Below are positions 1-7,711 of a stretch of DNA of 13,603 nt, in pieces. Every line of letters begins with the position of its first letter. Positions within the stretch are counted from its first letter, which is position 1. A model generated the notes under the pieces. The model saw only the letters and a list, made by a program, of their open reading frames with translations. It did no database searches and was not told the DNA's origin. The stretch is from an uncultured Taibaiella sp. GTDB taxonomy: Bacteria; Bacteroidota; Bacteroidia; Chitinophagales; Chitinophagaceae. Location of the stretch: the NCBI GenBank assembly GCA_937871155.1, contig CALMXV010000015.1, positions 1-13,603 on the forward strand. The letters are read 5' to 3'. The position numbers and the translations under genes were made by a program.

Positions 1-2
1 GA

Positions 3-1187
3 GATTCTTGTGTTTGGAAATTTGGTGACGGTACCATTTTAACTGCAAATGGACCTACAGACCCTAATTGGAATCCTACCCATTACTATACTACCCAAAA
101 GCAATTTGATGTTTGGTTAGTTTGTTACAACACAAGTACTGGCTGTATGGATAGTGTAACAAATAAAGTAAATAACTTACACCCACTAGTTTCAATAATA
201 TTAGTTAATAGAGATACTGTTTGTCAAGGTTTACAAGTCGATTTTAGAGACTCGTCTATTTATAACTACTTCCAGAACCATAGCTTTTTCTGGGATTTTG
301 GTGATGGCGATACGTCCTATACGCAAGACCCTGCACATATTTACAAAAATGTAGGGGTGTATAAAGTAATGCATGTGGTAACTGACTTTGTACCATGTAG
401 CGATACTTCATACGTTTACATCACAGTGGATTCAATAGGCAAAATGAATTTTTCTTTTGATGACGAAGATATCTGTCAAGGGCAACGGGTAACCTTTACA
501 GGAGATTATACTACAAGTGGACTTAAGAAACTAACTTGGGACTTTGGCGATGGTTATACAGTAGATAATATCAATCCGGTTTCACATGTATATGATTTGT
601 CAGGAGCATTTGATGTCAAACTTTCTGGTAAATATAGAGCTTGCCCTAATATTGACTCTATTTATACAATCAATGTTCGTCCATATCTACCGGTAAATTT
701 AGGCCCTGATACAACTATGTGCCCTAATGGCCCCGGCATAGTAATAGGCGATAATATCAACCAAAATAATCCAGACGCAAAATGGCTTTGGAGCACCGGA
801 GACTCGAGTGCATTAATTACCGTGCGTCATCCAGGCATCTACACCGTTCGTGTTACAGCACATGATTGTTCAAGCTCAGATAGTGTGGAAATTTTCAAGG
901 ACTGTTATATTGATATTCCAAACAGTTTTACTCCTAATAATGATGGAGTAAATGATTACTTCTTACCAAGACAATTACTTTCTAAAAGTGTTGCTAAATT
1001 CTCTATGAAAATATTTGACCGCTGGGGTGAACAAGTATTCAAAACCGAAAGCATCAATGGACGTGGCTGGGATGGTAAATTCAACGGGAAAAACCAACCG
1101 GTAGGAGTATATGTTTATATGATAGACGTTACCTTCTCTAATGGAAGTAAAGAATACTATCAGGGGAATACCACGCTACTTCGATAA
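3..1187 (+). CDS. PKD-repeat surface protein with T9SS type B sorting domain (5' partial)
   Basis: This is the C-terminal 394 residues of a secreted, probably surface-attached protein. The frame is open to the left edge of the window, so the real start lies upstream; the ATG at 147 is internal. Three PKD-type beta-sandwich repeats are marked by WKFGDG near residue 5, WDFGDG near 97 and WDFGDG near 179. They are followed by an Ig-like segment (about 230-300) that starts with the LGPDTTMC pattern often seen in such proteins. The last ~90 residues contain SFTPNNDGVND, FDRWGEQVF, GWDGKFNGK and a YVYMIDV strand, which together are typical of the gliding-motility-associated (CHU_C, type B) sorting domain. 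This domain directs export across the outer membrane by the type IX secretion system. Many cysteines are spread through the repeats. The substrate or adhesion target cannot be told. The domain assignment is firm; the biological role is inferred. Confidence 0.92.
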   Translation, partial: DSCVWKFGDGTILTANGPTDPNWNPTHYYTTQKQFDVWLVCYNTSTGCMDSVTNKVNNLHPLVSIILVNRDTVCQGLQVDFRDSSIYNYFQNHSFFWDFGDGDTSYTQDPAHIYKNVGVYKVMHVVTDFVPCSDTSYVYITVDSIGKMNFSFDDEDICQGQRVTFTGDYTTSGLKKLTWDFGDGYTVDNINPVSHVYDLSGAFDVKLSGKYRACPNIDSIYTINVRPYLPVNLGPDTTMCPNGPGIVIGDNINQNNPDAKWLWSTGDSSALITVRHPGIYTVRVTAHDCSSSDSVEIFKDCYIDIPNSFTPNNDGVNDYFLPRQLLSKSVAKFSMKIFDRWGEQVFKTESINGRGWDGKFNGKNQPVGVYVYMIDVTFSNGSKEYYQGNTTLLR

Positions 1188-1212
1188 AAATTTAGTAAAT
1201 ACATAAAAATTG

Positions 1213-1241
1213 AAAAGCTGTCTTTTATAGGCAGCTTTTTT
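1213..1241 (+). terminator. Intrinsic terminator after the T9SS substrate gene
   Basis: An 8-bp stem, AAGCTGTC (1215-1222) with GGCAGCTT (1230-1237) and one G-T wobble, encloses a 7-nt loop. A-rich sequence precedes it and a run of six T (1236-1241) closes it. It sits 26 nt after the stop codon of the upstream gene. It also argues that the next gene starts well downstream rather than at the ATG at 1245. Confidence 0.72.
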
Positions 1242-1349
1242 GGAATGTACTTATTACCCTATCTGAAGTTACCAACACCTGTGTATTTCTTTAACAAGGA
1301 TATTGGTAGGAGTAGTAGTACTTTCGAAGGAATAAGACAAAGAGAAGCT

Positions 1350-1991
1350 ATGGATATCGAACAATTAATACTACATGTAGAAGCATTAATTTTTGCTAGC
1401 GAACGCCCAATAACTCAAATGGAGATCATAGATATGATATCTCAAACAGTGGATGAACCAGTAGAGGAAGAAAAAATTGCTACCACTATTGAAGCCATAC
1501 GCGATAAATATGATGAGGCTTATTATGCTTTTCAATTGAGGGAAATTGGCGGTGGTTTTCAGTTTTTAACAAAGAAAGCATATCATAAAACAGTTCTCCA
1601 ACTGAATGGAGATAAGTACATCAAAAAACTATCTTCAGCAGCCATGGAAACCTTAGCTATCATTGCTTATAAACAACCCATCACTAAGTCAGAGATTGAA
1701 TTTATACGAGGTGTAAGTGCAGATTATTCTATCCAAAAACTATTAGAGAAAGAACTTATCATAATAGCGGGAAGAAATGAAGAAATGATAGGAAAGCCTT
1801 TAATCTACACAACTTCCAAAAACTTTATGGATTACTTGGGAATCAATTCTCCAGCAGACCTACCAAAACTAAAAGATATTAACACAATTGAAATTGTACT
1901 TCCTACAGATAGTGAAGCTGCTAAAGTTGAAACGCTTACTACTTCTTTGCTTGTAAATAATGAAGGGAACTTATTGTCTGCAGCAATTTAA
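1350..1991 (+). CDS. scpB: Segregation and condensation protein B (ScpB)
   Basis: ScpB is the winged-helix subunit that, as a dimer, binds ScpA and joins it to SMC in the bacterial condensin that organises and segregates replicated chromosomes in the cytoplasm. The 213-residue product begins MDIEQLILHVEALIFASE, a standard ScpB start. It has a first winged helix at about residues 1-80 and a second at about 88-165. The second carries the family's strongest motif, METLAIIAYKQPITKSEIE, then IRGVSADY and a GKPLIYTTSKNFMDYLGI segment. The frame extends back to an ATG at 1245, but the extra 35 residues are not ScpB-like and that ATG lies 3 nt past a terminator, so the ATG at 1350 was chosen. The C-terminal ~40 residues are a variable tail. 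scpA is not adjacent. I see no convincing promoter in 1242-1349. Confidence 0.93.
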   Translation: MDIEQLILHVEALIFASERPITQMEIIDMISQTVDEPVEEEKIATTIEAIRDKYDEAYYAFQLREIGGGFQFLTKKAYHKTVLQLNGDKYIKKLSSAAMETLAIIAYKQPITKSEIEFIRGVSADYSIQKLLEKELIIIAGRNEEMIGKPLIYTTSKNFMDYLGINSPADLPKLKDINTIEIVLPTDSEAAKVETLTTSLLVNNEGNLLSAAI

Positions 1992-2058
1992 TTTTTGCTA
2001 AAGAAAAATCTATAGAGGCTAACTTAAAGATTACAATTTTTAGACAAACACATGTATG

Positions 2059-2085
2059 TTTGATACTATAGGAACTGTATTTTTG
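2059..2085 (+). promoter_or_regulatory. Bacteroidota-type promoter for the M28 peptidase operon
   Basis: TATTTTTG at 2078-2085 matches the Bacteroidota -7 consensus TAnnTTTG exactly. It is followed by CACCATC and then the ATG at 2093, so the transcript would have almost no leader. A TTTG at 2059-2062 could serve as the -33 element, but the gap of 15 nt is shorter than the roughly 19 usually reported. An imperfect 16-bp palindrome (2046-2061) overlaps it. Confidence 0.5.
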
Positions 2086-2092
2086 CACCATC

Positions 2093-3733
2093 ATGACTTT
2101 CAGGTTCCTGTTACTTATTGCTCTTCTATTTGGTAGTATTACTACAGATGCTCAGAAGAAATCTGATAAAAAAATTATCAAACGATTAAAAGCAGATATC
2201 AATTTTCTTGCTTCAGATGCATTAGAAGGGAGAAGGGCAGCTACTGATGGAGAAATGAAGGCAGCAGCCTTTTTTGTAGAGAAATATAAGAAAGAAAAAA
2301 TCTCGCCTTATCAACCGGATTATGTCCACCCATTTAATTTTGTATATGGTAAAGAGATAGCCAACTCAACAGCCTTATCTATCGATAATCATTCATTGAA
2401 ACTACATACAGATTATTTCCCTTTACCCTTTAGTGGTTCTTCATCCTCAACCATAATTCATGAAGTTTATCCGGACATTTTAGAGAAAGACAATATTTGG
2501 CTCATGCCACTTTACAATTCAAAAGAAGAGGCAGATAACGCCCATTTTGATTTCGAAAAACAAATGCACGATAAAGCGATAGTAGCGCAAAAACAAGGAG
2601 CTTTAGCCGTTATATTTTTTGACAACTATGGAGCTAAATATCCTCCATCGTTTCAAGCAAAATCCGAAACCGAATCGGTGGAGATACCAGTATTATTTAT
2701 AACCCATAATGCCTATGATACCTTGTTATCCGGCAATAATTCCACTTTAGAATTTTCATTGCAAGTAAACATTAATAAATCAGAACGAACCGGCCATAAT
2801 GTGGTTGCAATGATAGATAATAAAGCCCCTTATACGGTAGTGCTAGGAGCTCATTTCGACCACCTAGGATATGGAGAAGATGGTAATAGTACTTATAGAG
2901 GTACAGATAAAATGATACATAATGGAGCCGATGATAATGCAAGTGGTAGCGCGGGTTTACTACAATTAGCATCTTGGATAAAATCGAAGAAACTGAAAAA
3001 CTATAACTATTTATTCATTCATTTTTCAGCAGAAGAGTTAGGCTTGCTAGGTTCTAAAGCAGTAGTGAAACAATTAGGACTCGATAGCAATAAGATCGCC
3101 TATATGGTAAACATGGATATGATAGGCAGGTTAAATGATAGTACACATGGCCTCACTGTTGGAGGGGTAGGTACTTCACCGGTGTGGGGGCAATTTATCG
3201 ATCATGGGAAAAAAGATTTTAAGATACATATAGATAGTGCTGGAATTGGTCCTTCTGATCATACATCTTTCTATCAACAAGGTATTCCAGTTTTATTCTT
3301 CTTTACCGGCATCCATCACGACTATCATAAGCCTTCAGACGATGCGGATAAAATAAATTATAAGGGTGAATTAAGTGTGTTGAAATACATCTATAGTATC
3401 GTGGAAGTGATGGATACCCGTCCTAAGCCGCTATTTACACCTACAAAGCAAACTTTAGTAGGCAAAACAAAATTTAAAGTAACCCTTGGTATCATGCCGG
3501 ACTATACTTATGAAAATGGTGATGGCATTCGAGTAGATGGTGTTACGGAAGGAAGACCGGCTATCAAAGCTGGTATCAAAGTAGGAGATATCATTACTCA
3601 AATAGGAGACTATAAGGTACTCGGTATGCAAACCTATATGGAAGCGCTTGGAAAATTTAATGAAGGAGATTCGACGACGGTAAAAATAATTAGAGATAAA
3701 AAACAAAAAACACTAAAACTAAGCTTTAAATAA
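2093..3733 (+). CDS. Secreted M28 family zinc aminopeptidase with PA-like and PDZ domains
   Basis: This is a predicted exported metallopeptidase that should remove N-terminal residues from peptides in the periplasm or outside the cell. Residues 1-21 form a signal peptide (short basic start, LLLIALLFGS core, TDAQ before the mature chain). A protease-associated-like insert spans about 115-225. The M28 core follows, with all five expected dinuclear zinc ligands, placed by comparison with Aeromonas aminopeptidase: H254 (in LGAHFDHLG), D281 (GADDNASG), E315 (SAEELG), D342 (NMDMIG) and H412 (DYHKP). D256 and E314 are the catalytic Asp and Glu. The C-terminal ~85 residues are a PDZ domain (GIRVDGVTEGRPA, KAGIKVGDII). 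The M28-PDZ layout is known in Bacteroidota. It is the first gene of a compact three-gene unit; the next ATG is 1 nt after its stop. Substrate specificity cannot be read from the sequence. Confidence 0.92.
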   Translation: MTFRFLLLIALLFGSITTDAQKKSDKKIIKRLKADINFLASDALEGRRAATDGEMKAAAFFVEKYKKEKISPYQPDYVHPFNFVYGKEIANSTALSIDNHSLKLHTDYFPLPFSGSSSSTIIHEVYPDILEKDNIWLMPLYNSKEEADNAHFDFEKQMHDKAIVAQKQGALAVIFFDNYGAKYPPSFQAKSETESVEIPVLFITHNAYDTLLSGNNSTLEFSLQVNINKSERTGHNVVAMIDNKAPYTVVLGAHFDHLGYGEDGNSTYRGTDKMIHNGADDNASGSAGLLQLASWIKSKKLKNYNYLFIHFSAEELGLLGSKAVVKQLGLDSNKIAYMVNMDMIGRLNDSTHGLTVGGVGTSPVWGQFIDHGKKDFKIHIDSAGIGPSDHTSFYQQGIPVLFFFTGIHHDYHKPSDDADKINYKGELSVLKYIYSIVEVMDTRPKPLFTPTKQTLVGKTKFKVTLGIMPDYTYENGDGIRVDGVTEGRPAIKAGIKVGDIITQIGDYKVLGMQTYMEALGKFNEGDSTTVKIIRDKKQKTLKLSFK

Positions 3734-3734
3734 A

Positions 3735-4070
3735 ATGGGATTATTAATTAAGTTACTTGTAAACGCACTAGCAGTTTTTGGTGCAGCTTATTTATTACCT
3801 GGCGTGCATGTAAAAGATTTTAAAACTGCTTTAGTTGTAGCCATTATACTTGGGCTTTTAAACTTTTTTGTAAAGCCAGTTTTAATGTTCTTGACATTTC
3901 CAATAACCATTATTACACTCGGTCTTTTCTTATTGGTAATTAATGCCATCATCATAAAACTATGTGCCAATCTGGTTGAAGGCTTTAAAGTTGATGGCTG
4001 GTGGTGGGCGATTATTTTTAGCATCATTGTTTCCTTTTTCACGGCTATATTAGAAAGCATTTTTGAATGA
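3735..4070 (+). CDS. Phage holin family 4 / YvlD-like small membrane protein
   Basis: This 111-residue inner-membrane protein has four predicted hydrophobic helices (about 3-22, 30-48, 50-77 and 89-109) and short charged loops. The YLLPGVHVKDFKTAL segment, the LGLLNFFVKPVL stretch and the following FPITIITLGLF match the 'mycobacterial 4-TMS phage holin' family (Pfam PF04020, YvlD group). Despite the name, members are ordinary chromosomal genes in many bacteria, and I see no phage gene nearby, so lytic function should not be assumed. Its start is 1 nt after the peptidase stop and its stop overlaps the next start, so it is almost certainly cotranscribed and translationally coupled with both. 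The molecular role is unknown; an envelope function is inferred from the neighbours. Confidence 0.85.
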   Translation: MGLLIKLLVNALAVFGAAYLLPGVHVKDFKTALVVAIILGLLNFFVKPVLMFLTFPITIITLGLFLLVINAIIIKLCANLVEGFKVDGWWWAIIFSIIVSFFTAILESIFE

Positions 4071-4489
4071 TGAAGCTCAATAAACTTGCCCCCCTCGTCA
4101 TTATTATTGTCTTATCGATAGTACTGTTAATAGTAAGAACCTGCAAAAATCAAGCACCTTCCACTGTTAATGTTCCATCGACTACTACTATTACCAACGA
4201 AACTAGAGGGCTTAATAGAAACCCAAGTATCATCAACTACTCCAAACATGCTCGTTGTAGGATGCAGTGCCGAAAGATTACAGAAGCAGAGATAAAAAAA
4301 GTATTGAGAGAAGGAACTATTAACTATAAGAAAAGCTCATTGCAACAAGCCCCTTGTAAAAAAAGATACGCTGTAGAAAGCATAGTCAATAAACAACATA
4401 TACGCATTATTGTAGCTCCTTGTGAAGATGAATTGACTGTGATTACCTGTATAGATACGAAGGAGGAATGGGCATGTGATTGTCCATAG
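4067..4489 (+). CDS. Membrane-anchored DUF4258 domain protein
   Basis: The 140-residue product has one N-terminal transmembrane helix (about 8-23, LAPLVIIIVLSIVLLIV), then a low-complexity Ser/Thr/Asn linker (about 30-55) and a DUF4258-like domain (about 56-132). The domain opens with YSKHARCRMQCRKITEAEI, where His61, Arg63 and Arg66 sit in the family's usual HAxxRMxxR pattern, and continues with a predicted helix and beta strands up to VITCID. Eight cysteines (26, 64, 68, 97, 119, 128, 137, 139) are unusual for its size and suggest disulfides or metal binding outside the cytoplasm. The first ATG overlaps the upstream stop (ATGA); a second ATG at 4070 is equally usable. No function is established for this family that I can state with confidence. 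Cotranscription with the peptidase and holin-like gene is very likely. Confidence 0.82.
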   Translation: MMKLNKLAPLVIIIVLSIVLLIVRTCKNQAPSTVNVPSTTTITNETRGLNRNPSIINYSKHARCRMQCRKITEAEIKKVLREGTINYKKSSLQQAPCKKRYAVESIVNKQHIRIIVAPCEDELTVITCIDTKEEWACDCP

Positions 4490-4517
4490 TGTTCGAAAAA
4501 ATCCACTAACATCTAGC

Positions 4518-4545
4518 CCTTCAAAATAACTATAGAAGGATTTTT
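4518..4545 (+). terminator. Weak intrinsic terminator after the DUF4258 gene
   Basis: CCTTC (4518-4522) pairs with GAAGG (4535-4539) across a 12-nt loop, followed by A and five T (4541-4545). A longer AAAAATCC/GGATTTTT repeat (4497-4504 with 4538-4545) overlaps it. The short stem makes it a modest candidate, but it lies between two functionally unrelated units, where a terminator would be expected. Confidence 0.42.
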
Positions 4546-4577
4546 ATCCGTATTTTGCCCTCTTTAAGTGTATTATC

Positions 4578-5945
4578 ATGGCTCGTTCTATTTCCATTTT
4601 GGGTGCAGGTTTGGTAGGCTCATTATTGGCTATAATTTTAAAGAAAAGGGGATATGCCGTAACGGTGTATGAAAGGCGCCCCGATATGAGAACTGCAACT
4701 ATAGCTGCCGGACGTTCTATTAATTTAGCGATGAGTACCAGAGGTTGGAAAGCCTTAGAAATAGCCGGCTTGAAGGACGCCATTGAATCCATAGCCATAC
4801 CTATGTATGGAAGAGCCTTGCATCAGACCGATGGAACACAAACGTTTCAACAGTATGGAAAAAATAATGAAGCCATCTATTCAGTAAGTAGAGGAACCCT
4901 TAATAAAGAGCTAATGACTTTAGCAGAGAAAGAAGGTGTCAAAATACATTTTAACCAACGATGTACTAAAGTAGATGTTGTCAATAACATTATTTTTCTA
5001 GAGCAGGAAGATGGCAGTATTAAAGAAATTCAAGCTGATTTGCTGTTTGGTGCCGATGGTGCATTCTCAGCACTCCGTCATAGCTATACCTTTTTGGAAC
5101 GTGTAAACGCTGCTCAAAATTATTTACAACATGGCTATAAAGAATTGAATATTCCTCCTTCTCCAGCACATCAACCTATGATGGAGCAAAATGCTCTACA
5201 CATCTGGCCAAGAAAAAACTTTATGTTGATAGCCTTGCCTAATACTGATTACAACTTTACCTGTACGCTTTTTTTACCTTTTGAAGGCCCCCTATCTTTT
5301 GCTCAATTAAAATCAAAACAAGATGTCAAAAGCTTTTTTGAAACACATTTCAAAGATGCAATGGAGATGATGCCAACTCTCACTGACGACTTTTTTAATA
5401 ACCCGACATCCTCTCTTATAACTACCCATGTTGAACCATGGCATTATAAAAACAAAAGCGCTTTAATTGGTGATGCTGCTCATGCGATTGTACCTTTCTA
5501 TGGTCAAGGTATGAATGCAGGCTTTGAAGATTGTACAATACTTGCCGGACTGCTGGAAGAGATGGGAGAGGATTGGGATACCATCCTTAAGAAGTTTGAT
5601 GACTTACGAAAACCTAATGGTGATGCAGTAGCAGAACTAGCGCTACTTAATTTTATTGAAATGCGAGATAAAGTGGCAGACCCAATCTTCTTAGAGCGTA
5701 AGAAGATTGAAAAAGAGTTAGGGAAGCTGTATCCTACACAGTTCAACTCTGTTTATGAAATGGTTTCCTTTAGCCATACACCTTACCAAACCGCTTTAAG
5801 TTGCATCAACTATCAGAATCAACTCTTACATAAGATAATGGATGAAGGAGATTTTAACGAGAATAGAAACAAGGAAATGTTTATTCAAAAACTAAATGGC
5901 TGGATGAACGAATATGAACAAGCTATACAGCAACTGGAGTTTTAG
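4578..5945 (+). CDS. kmo: Kynurenine 3-monooxygenase
   Basis: This FAD-dependent hydroxylase converts L-kynurenine to 3-hydroxykynurenine using NADPH and O2, in oxidative tryptophan breakdown or de novo NAD synthesis from tryptophan. The 455-residue chain has an N-terminal Rossmann FAD motif (GAGLVG, 9-14), a conserved GRSINLAMSTRG block (45-56) and the second FAD motif GDAAHAIVPFYGQGMNAG (298-315). By alignment by eye to human KMO, the substrate-site residues R85, Y99, N363 and Y398 correspond to R79, Y93, N358 and Y393 here, with matching spacing, which supports kynurenine rather than another aromatic substrate. The C-terminal membrane helix of eukaryotic KMO is absent. No other kynurenine-pathway gene is in the window. 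Upstream, TATTTTG (4551-4557) resembles a -7 box one base short. recJ starts 5 nt after its stop. Confidence 0.93.
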   Translation: MARSISILGAGLVGSLLAIILKKRGYAVTVYERRPDMRTATIAAGRSINLAMSTRGWKALEIAGLKDAIESIAIPMYGRALHQTDGTQTFQQYGKNNEAIYSVSRGTLNKELMTLAEKEGVKIHFNQRCTKVDVVNNIIFLEQEDGSIKEIQADLLFGADGAFSALRHSYTFLERVNAAQNYLQHGYKELNIPPSPAHQPMMEQNALHIWPRKNFMLIALPNTDYNFTCTLFLPFEGPLSFAQLKSKQDVKSFFETHFKDAMEMMPTLTDDFFNNPTSSLITTHVEPWHYKNKSALIGDAAHAIVPFYGQGMNAGFEDCTILAGLLEEMGEDWDTILKKFDDLRKPNGDAVAELALLNFIEMRDKVADPIFLERKKIEKELGKLYPTQFNSVYEMVSFSHTPYQTALSCINYQNQLLHKIMDEGDFNENRNKEMFIQKLNGWMNEYEQAIQQLEF

Positions 5946-5950
5946 CCACT

Positions 5951-7663
5951 ATGAAACCACAAAAAAGATGGACCCTAAAGCCTGTCAATAATAAACATAT
6001 AGAGCAACTAGTTGCGGACCTAAAGATACATCCTGCACTATGTAGATTGCTTGCAGTACGCGGTGTTACAGATTTCGAAAGTGCAAAAATATTTTTCAGA
6101 CCTCAGCTAGAACATCTCATAGACCCCTTTCGGATGAAGGGAATGAAACAAGCTGTAGAAAGAATAACCGAAGCAAGAGAATGGCACGAAAAAATATTAG
6201 TATATGGTGACTATGATGTAGATGGCACTACAGCTGTTGCTACTGTTTACTCTTTTTTACAAGACTATTATCAAGGCTCAATTTCATTTTATATCCCCCA
6301 TAGGTATCGGGAAGGTTATGGTGTTTCTAAGCAAGGGATAGACTATGCACATGCCAATGGGTTTACGTTATTGATTACACTCGATTGTGGAATTAAGTCC
6401 GGGGAGTTGATTAATTATGCACAGTCTTTAGGGATTGATGTTATCGTTTGTGACCACCATTTGCCGGATACACAACTACCTCCGGCTTTTGCAATCTTAA
6501 ATCCAAAACAATCGGATTGTCCGTATCCTTATAAAGAATTAAGTGGATGCGGTATCGGTTTTAAATTGATTTGTGGATTAGCAAAGCATTGGGGCTTACC
6601 GGATGAAGTACCTATGCAGTATTTAGATTTAGTGGCTACAAGTATTGCTGCGGATATCGTACCCATAGATGCAGAAAATAGAACCTTAGCTTATTTTGGT
6701 ATTAAGAAAGTAAATGAAAACCCGATGCTACCTTTGAAAGTGCTGAAAGACTTGGCACAAGTAAAAGGAGATATGACCGTATCGGATTTGGTATTTGTAA
6801 TAGGCCCAAGAGTGAATGCCGCTGGGCGAATGGATGATGCAAGAAAAGCAGTCAACTTATTTATAGAAAAAGACCTTGAGAAAATTGAAGCATTAGCGGC
6901 AGAACTACAGTCGGACAATACCGACCGAAAAGAAGTTGATAAATCCATTACCGAACAAGCATTGGCTTTAATCAATGATGATGAAGAACAACAGCAGAAA
7001 AAAACAACAGTACTATATAGAGATAATTGGCACAAAGGTGTTGTCGGTATTGTAGCCTCTCGATTAATAGACCATTATTATCGCCCTACGATTATCCTTA
7101 CCAAGTCAAATGATAAGGTATCGGGTTCTGCAAGGTCGGTAAGTGGATTTAATATTTATGAAGCGATACATGCATGTAGGGATTTGCTAGAAAATTATGG
7201 AGGGCATTTTTATGCAGCAGGTATGACCCTAGCCCTAAATTCTGTTGAAGCATTTATGCAGCGATTTGAAGAAGTTGTTTCCAAAACGATAGCACCAGAG
7301 TTGTTGATTCCTGAAATAGAAATAGATGCTGAATTAAGGCTTGCTGATATCAAAGAAGCATTTTATAAGATCATTCAACAGTTTGAACCCTTTGGCCCTA
7401 CCAACCTACGTCCTGTATTTGTAAGCCGTCATGTATATGACTACAAAGACCGATCAAAAGTTGTAAAGGAACAACACCTAAGAGTCTCTATACATCAAAA
7501 TGACGGTACCAGCATTGATGGAATCGGGTTTAATTTGGCAGATAAAATTGATATCGTAAAACAAGGTGCCTTTGATATTGTTTATACAATTGATGAAAAC
7601 AATTTTAACAATGTGAAACAACTGCAAATTAAGGTGCAAGACATCAGAAAAGCAATACACTAA
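5951..7663 (+). CDS. recJ: Single-stranded-DNA-specific exonuclease RecJ
   Basis: RecJ is a 5'-to-3' single-strand DNA exonuclease of the DHH superfamily, used in recombinational repair, mismatch repair and replication-fork processing in the cytoplasm. The 570-residue length is typical. Visible motifs are GDYDVDG (86-92, motif I), LDCG (144-147), DHH (168-170, motif III), IGPRVNAAGRM (284-294), HKGVVGIVASR (361-371), SGSARS (391-396) and GGHFYAAG (417-424). The last three belong to the DHHA1 half. A C-terminal OB-fold region from about residue 455 would bind single-stranded DNA. The metal-binding Asp and His residues are all present, so the enzyme should be active. It begins 5 nt after kmo, implying a shared transcript, although the two functions are unrelated. 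No frameshift or truncation is seen. Confidence 0.95.
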   Translation: MKPQKRWTLKPVNNKHIEQLVADLKIHPALCRLLAVRGVTDFESAKIFFRPQLEHLIDPFRMKGMKQAVERITEAREWHEKILVYGDYDVDGTTAVATVYSFLQDYYQGSISFYIPHRYREGYGVSKQGIDYAHANGFTLLITLDCGIKSGELINYAQSLGIDVIVCDHHLPDTQLPPAFAILNPKQSDCPYPYKELSGCGIGFKLICGLAKHWGLPDEVPMQYLDLVATSIAADIVPIDAENRTLAYFGIKKVNENPMLPLKVLKDLAQVKGDMTVSDLVFVIGPRVNAAGRMDDARKAVNLFIEKDLEKIEALAAELQSDNTDRKEVDKSITEQALALINDDEEQQQKKTTVLYRDNWHKGVVGIVASRLIDHYYRPTIILTKSNDKVSGSARSVSGFNIYEAIHACRDLLENYGGHFYAAGMTLALNSVEAFMQRFEEVVSKTIAPELLIPEIEIDAELRLADIKEAFYKIIQQFEPFGPTNLRPVFVSRHVYDYKDRSKVVKEQHLRVSIHQNDGTSIDGIGFNLADKIDIVKQGAFDIVYTIDENNFNNVKQLQIKVQDIRKAIH

Positions 7664-7711
7664 TCAACAACTCAATCCTTCCTTATTGAAAAGATTTTCT
7701 AACTAGCATTT

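Noticed and set aside
1245..1349. N-terminal extension of ScpB from the ATG at 1245
   Set aside because: The residues are not ScpB-like, and the ATG falls directly behind a terminator T-run.
2772..4060. Minus-strand open frames at 2772-2972, 3455-3706 and 3788-4060
   Set aside because: They lie wholly inside or opposite well-supported + strand genes (peptidase, holin-family protein), have no recognisable domain, and have low-complexity or biased composition.
3735..4070. Reading the holin-family gene as part of a prophage or lysis cassette
   Set aside because: No endolysin, spanin, capsid, integrase or att-like repeat is seen; this family is common as ordinary chromosomal membrane proteins.
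6691..7035. 114-residue minus-strand frame inside recJ
   Set aside because: It is rich in Ser, Cys and Phe as expected of an antisense shadow, and recJ is intact with all motifs across it.
7672..7689. TCAAT/ATTGA inverted repeat between recJ and the LD-carboxypeptidase gene
   Set aside because: The 5-bp AT-only-heavy stem with no adjacent T-run is too weak to call a terminator.
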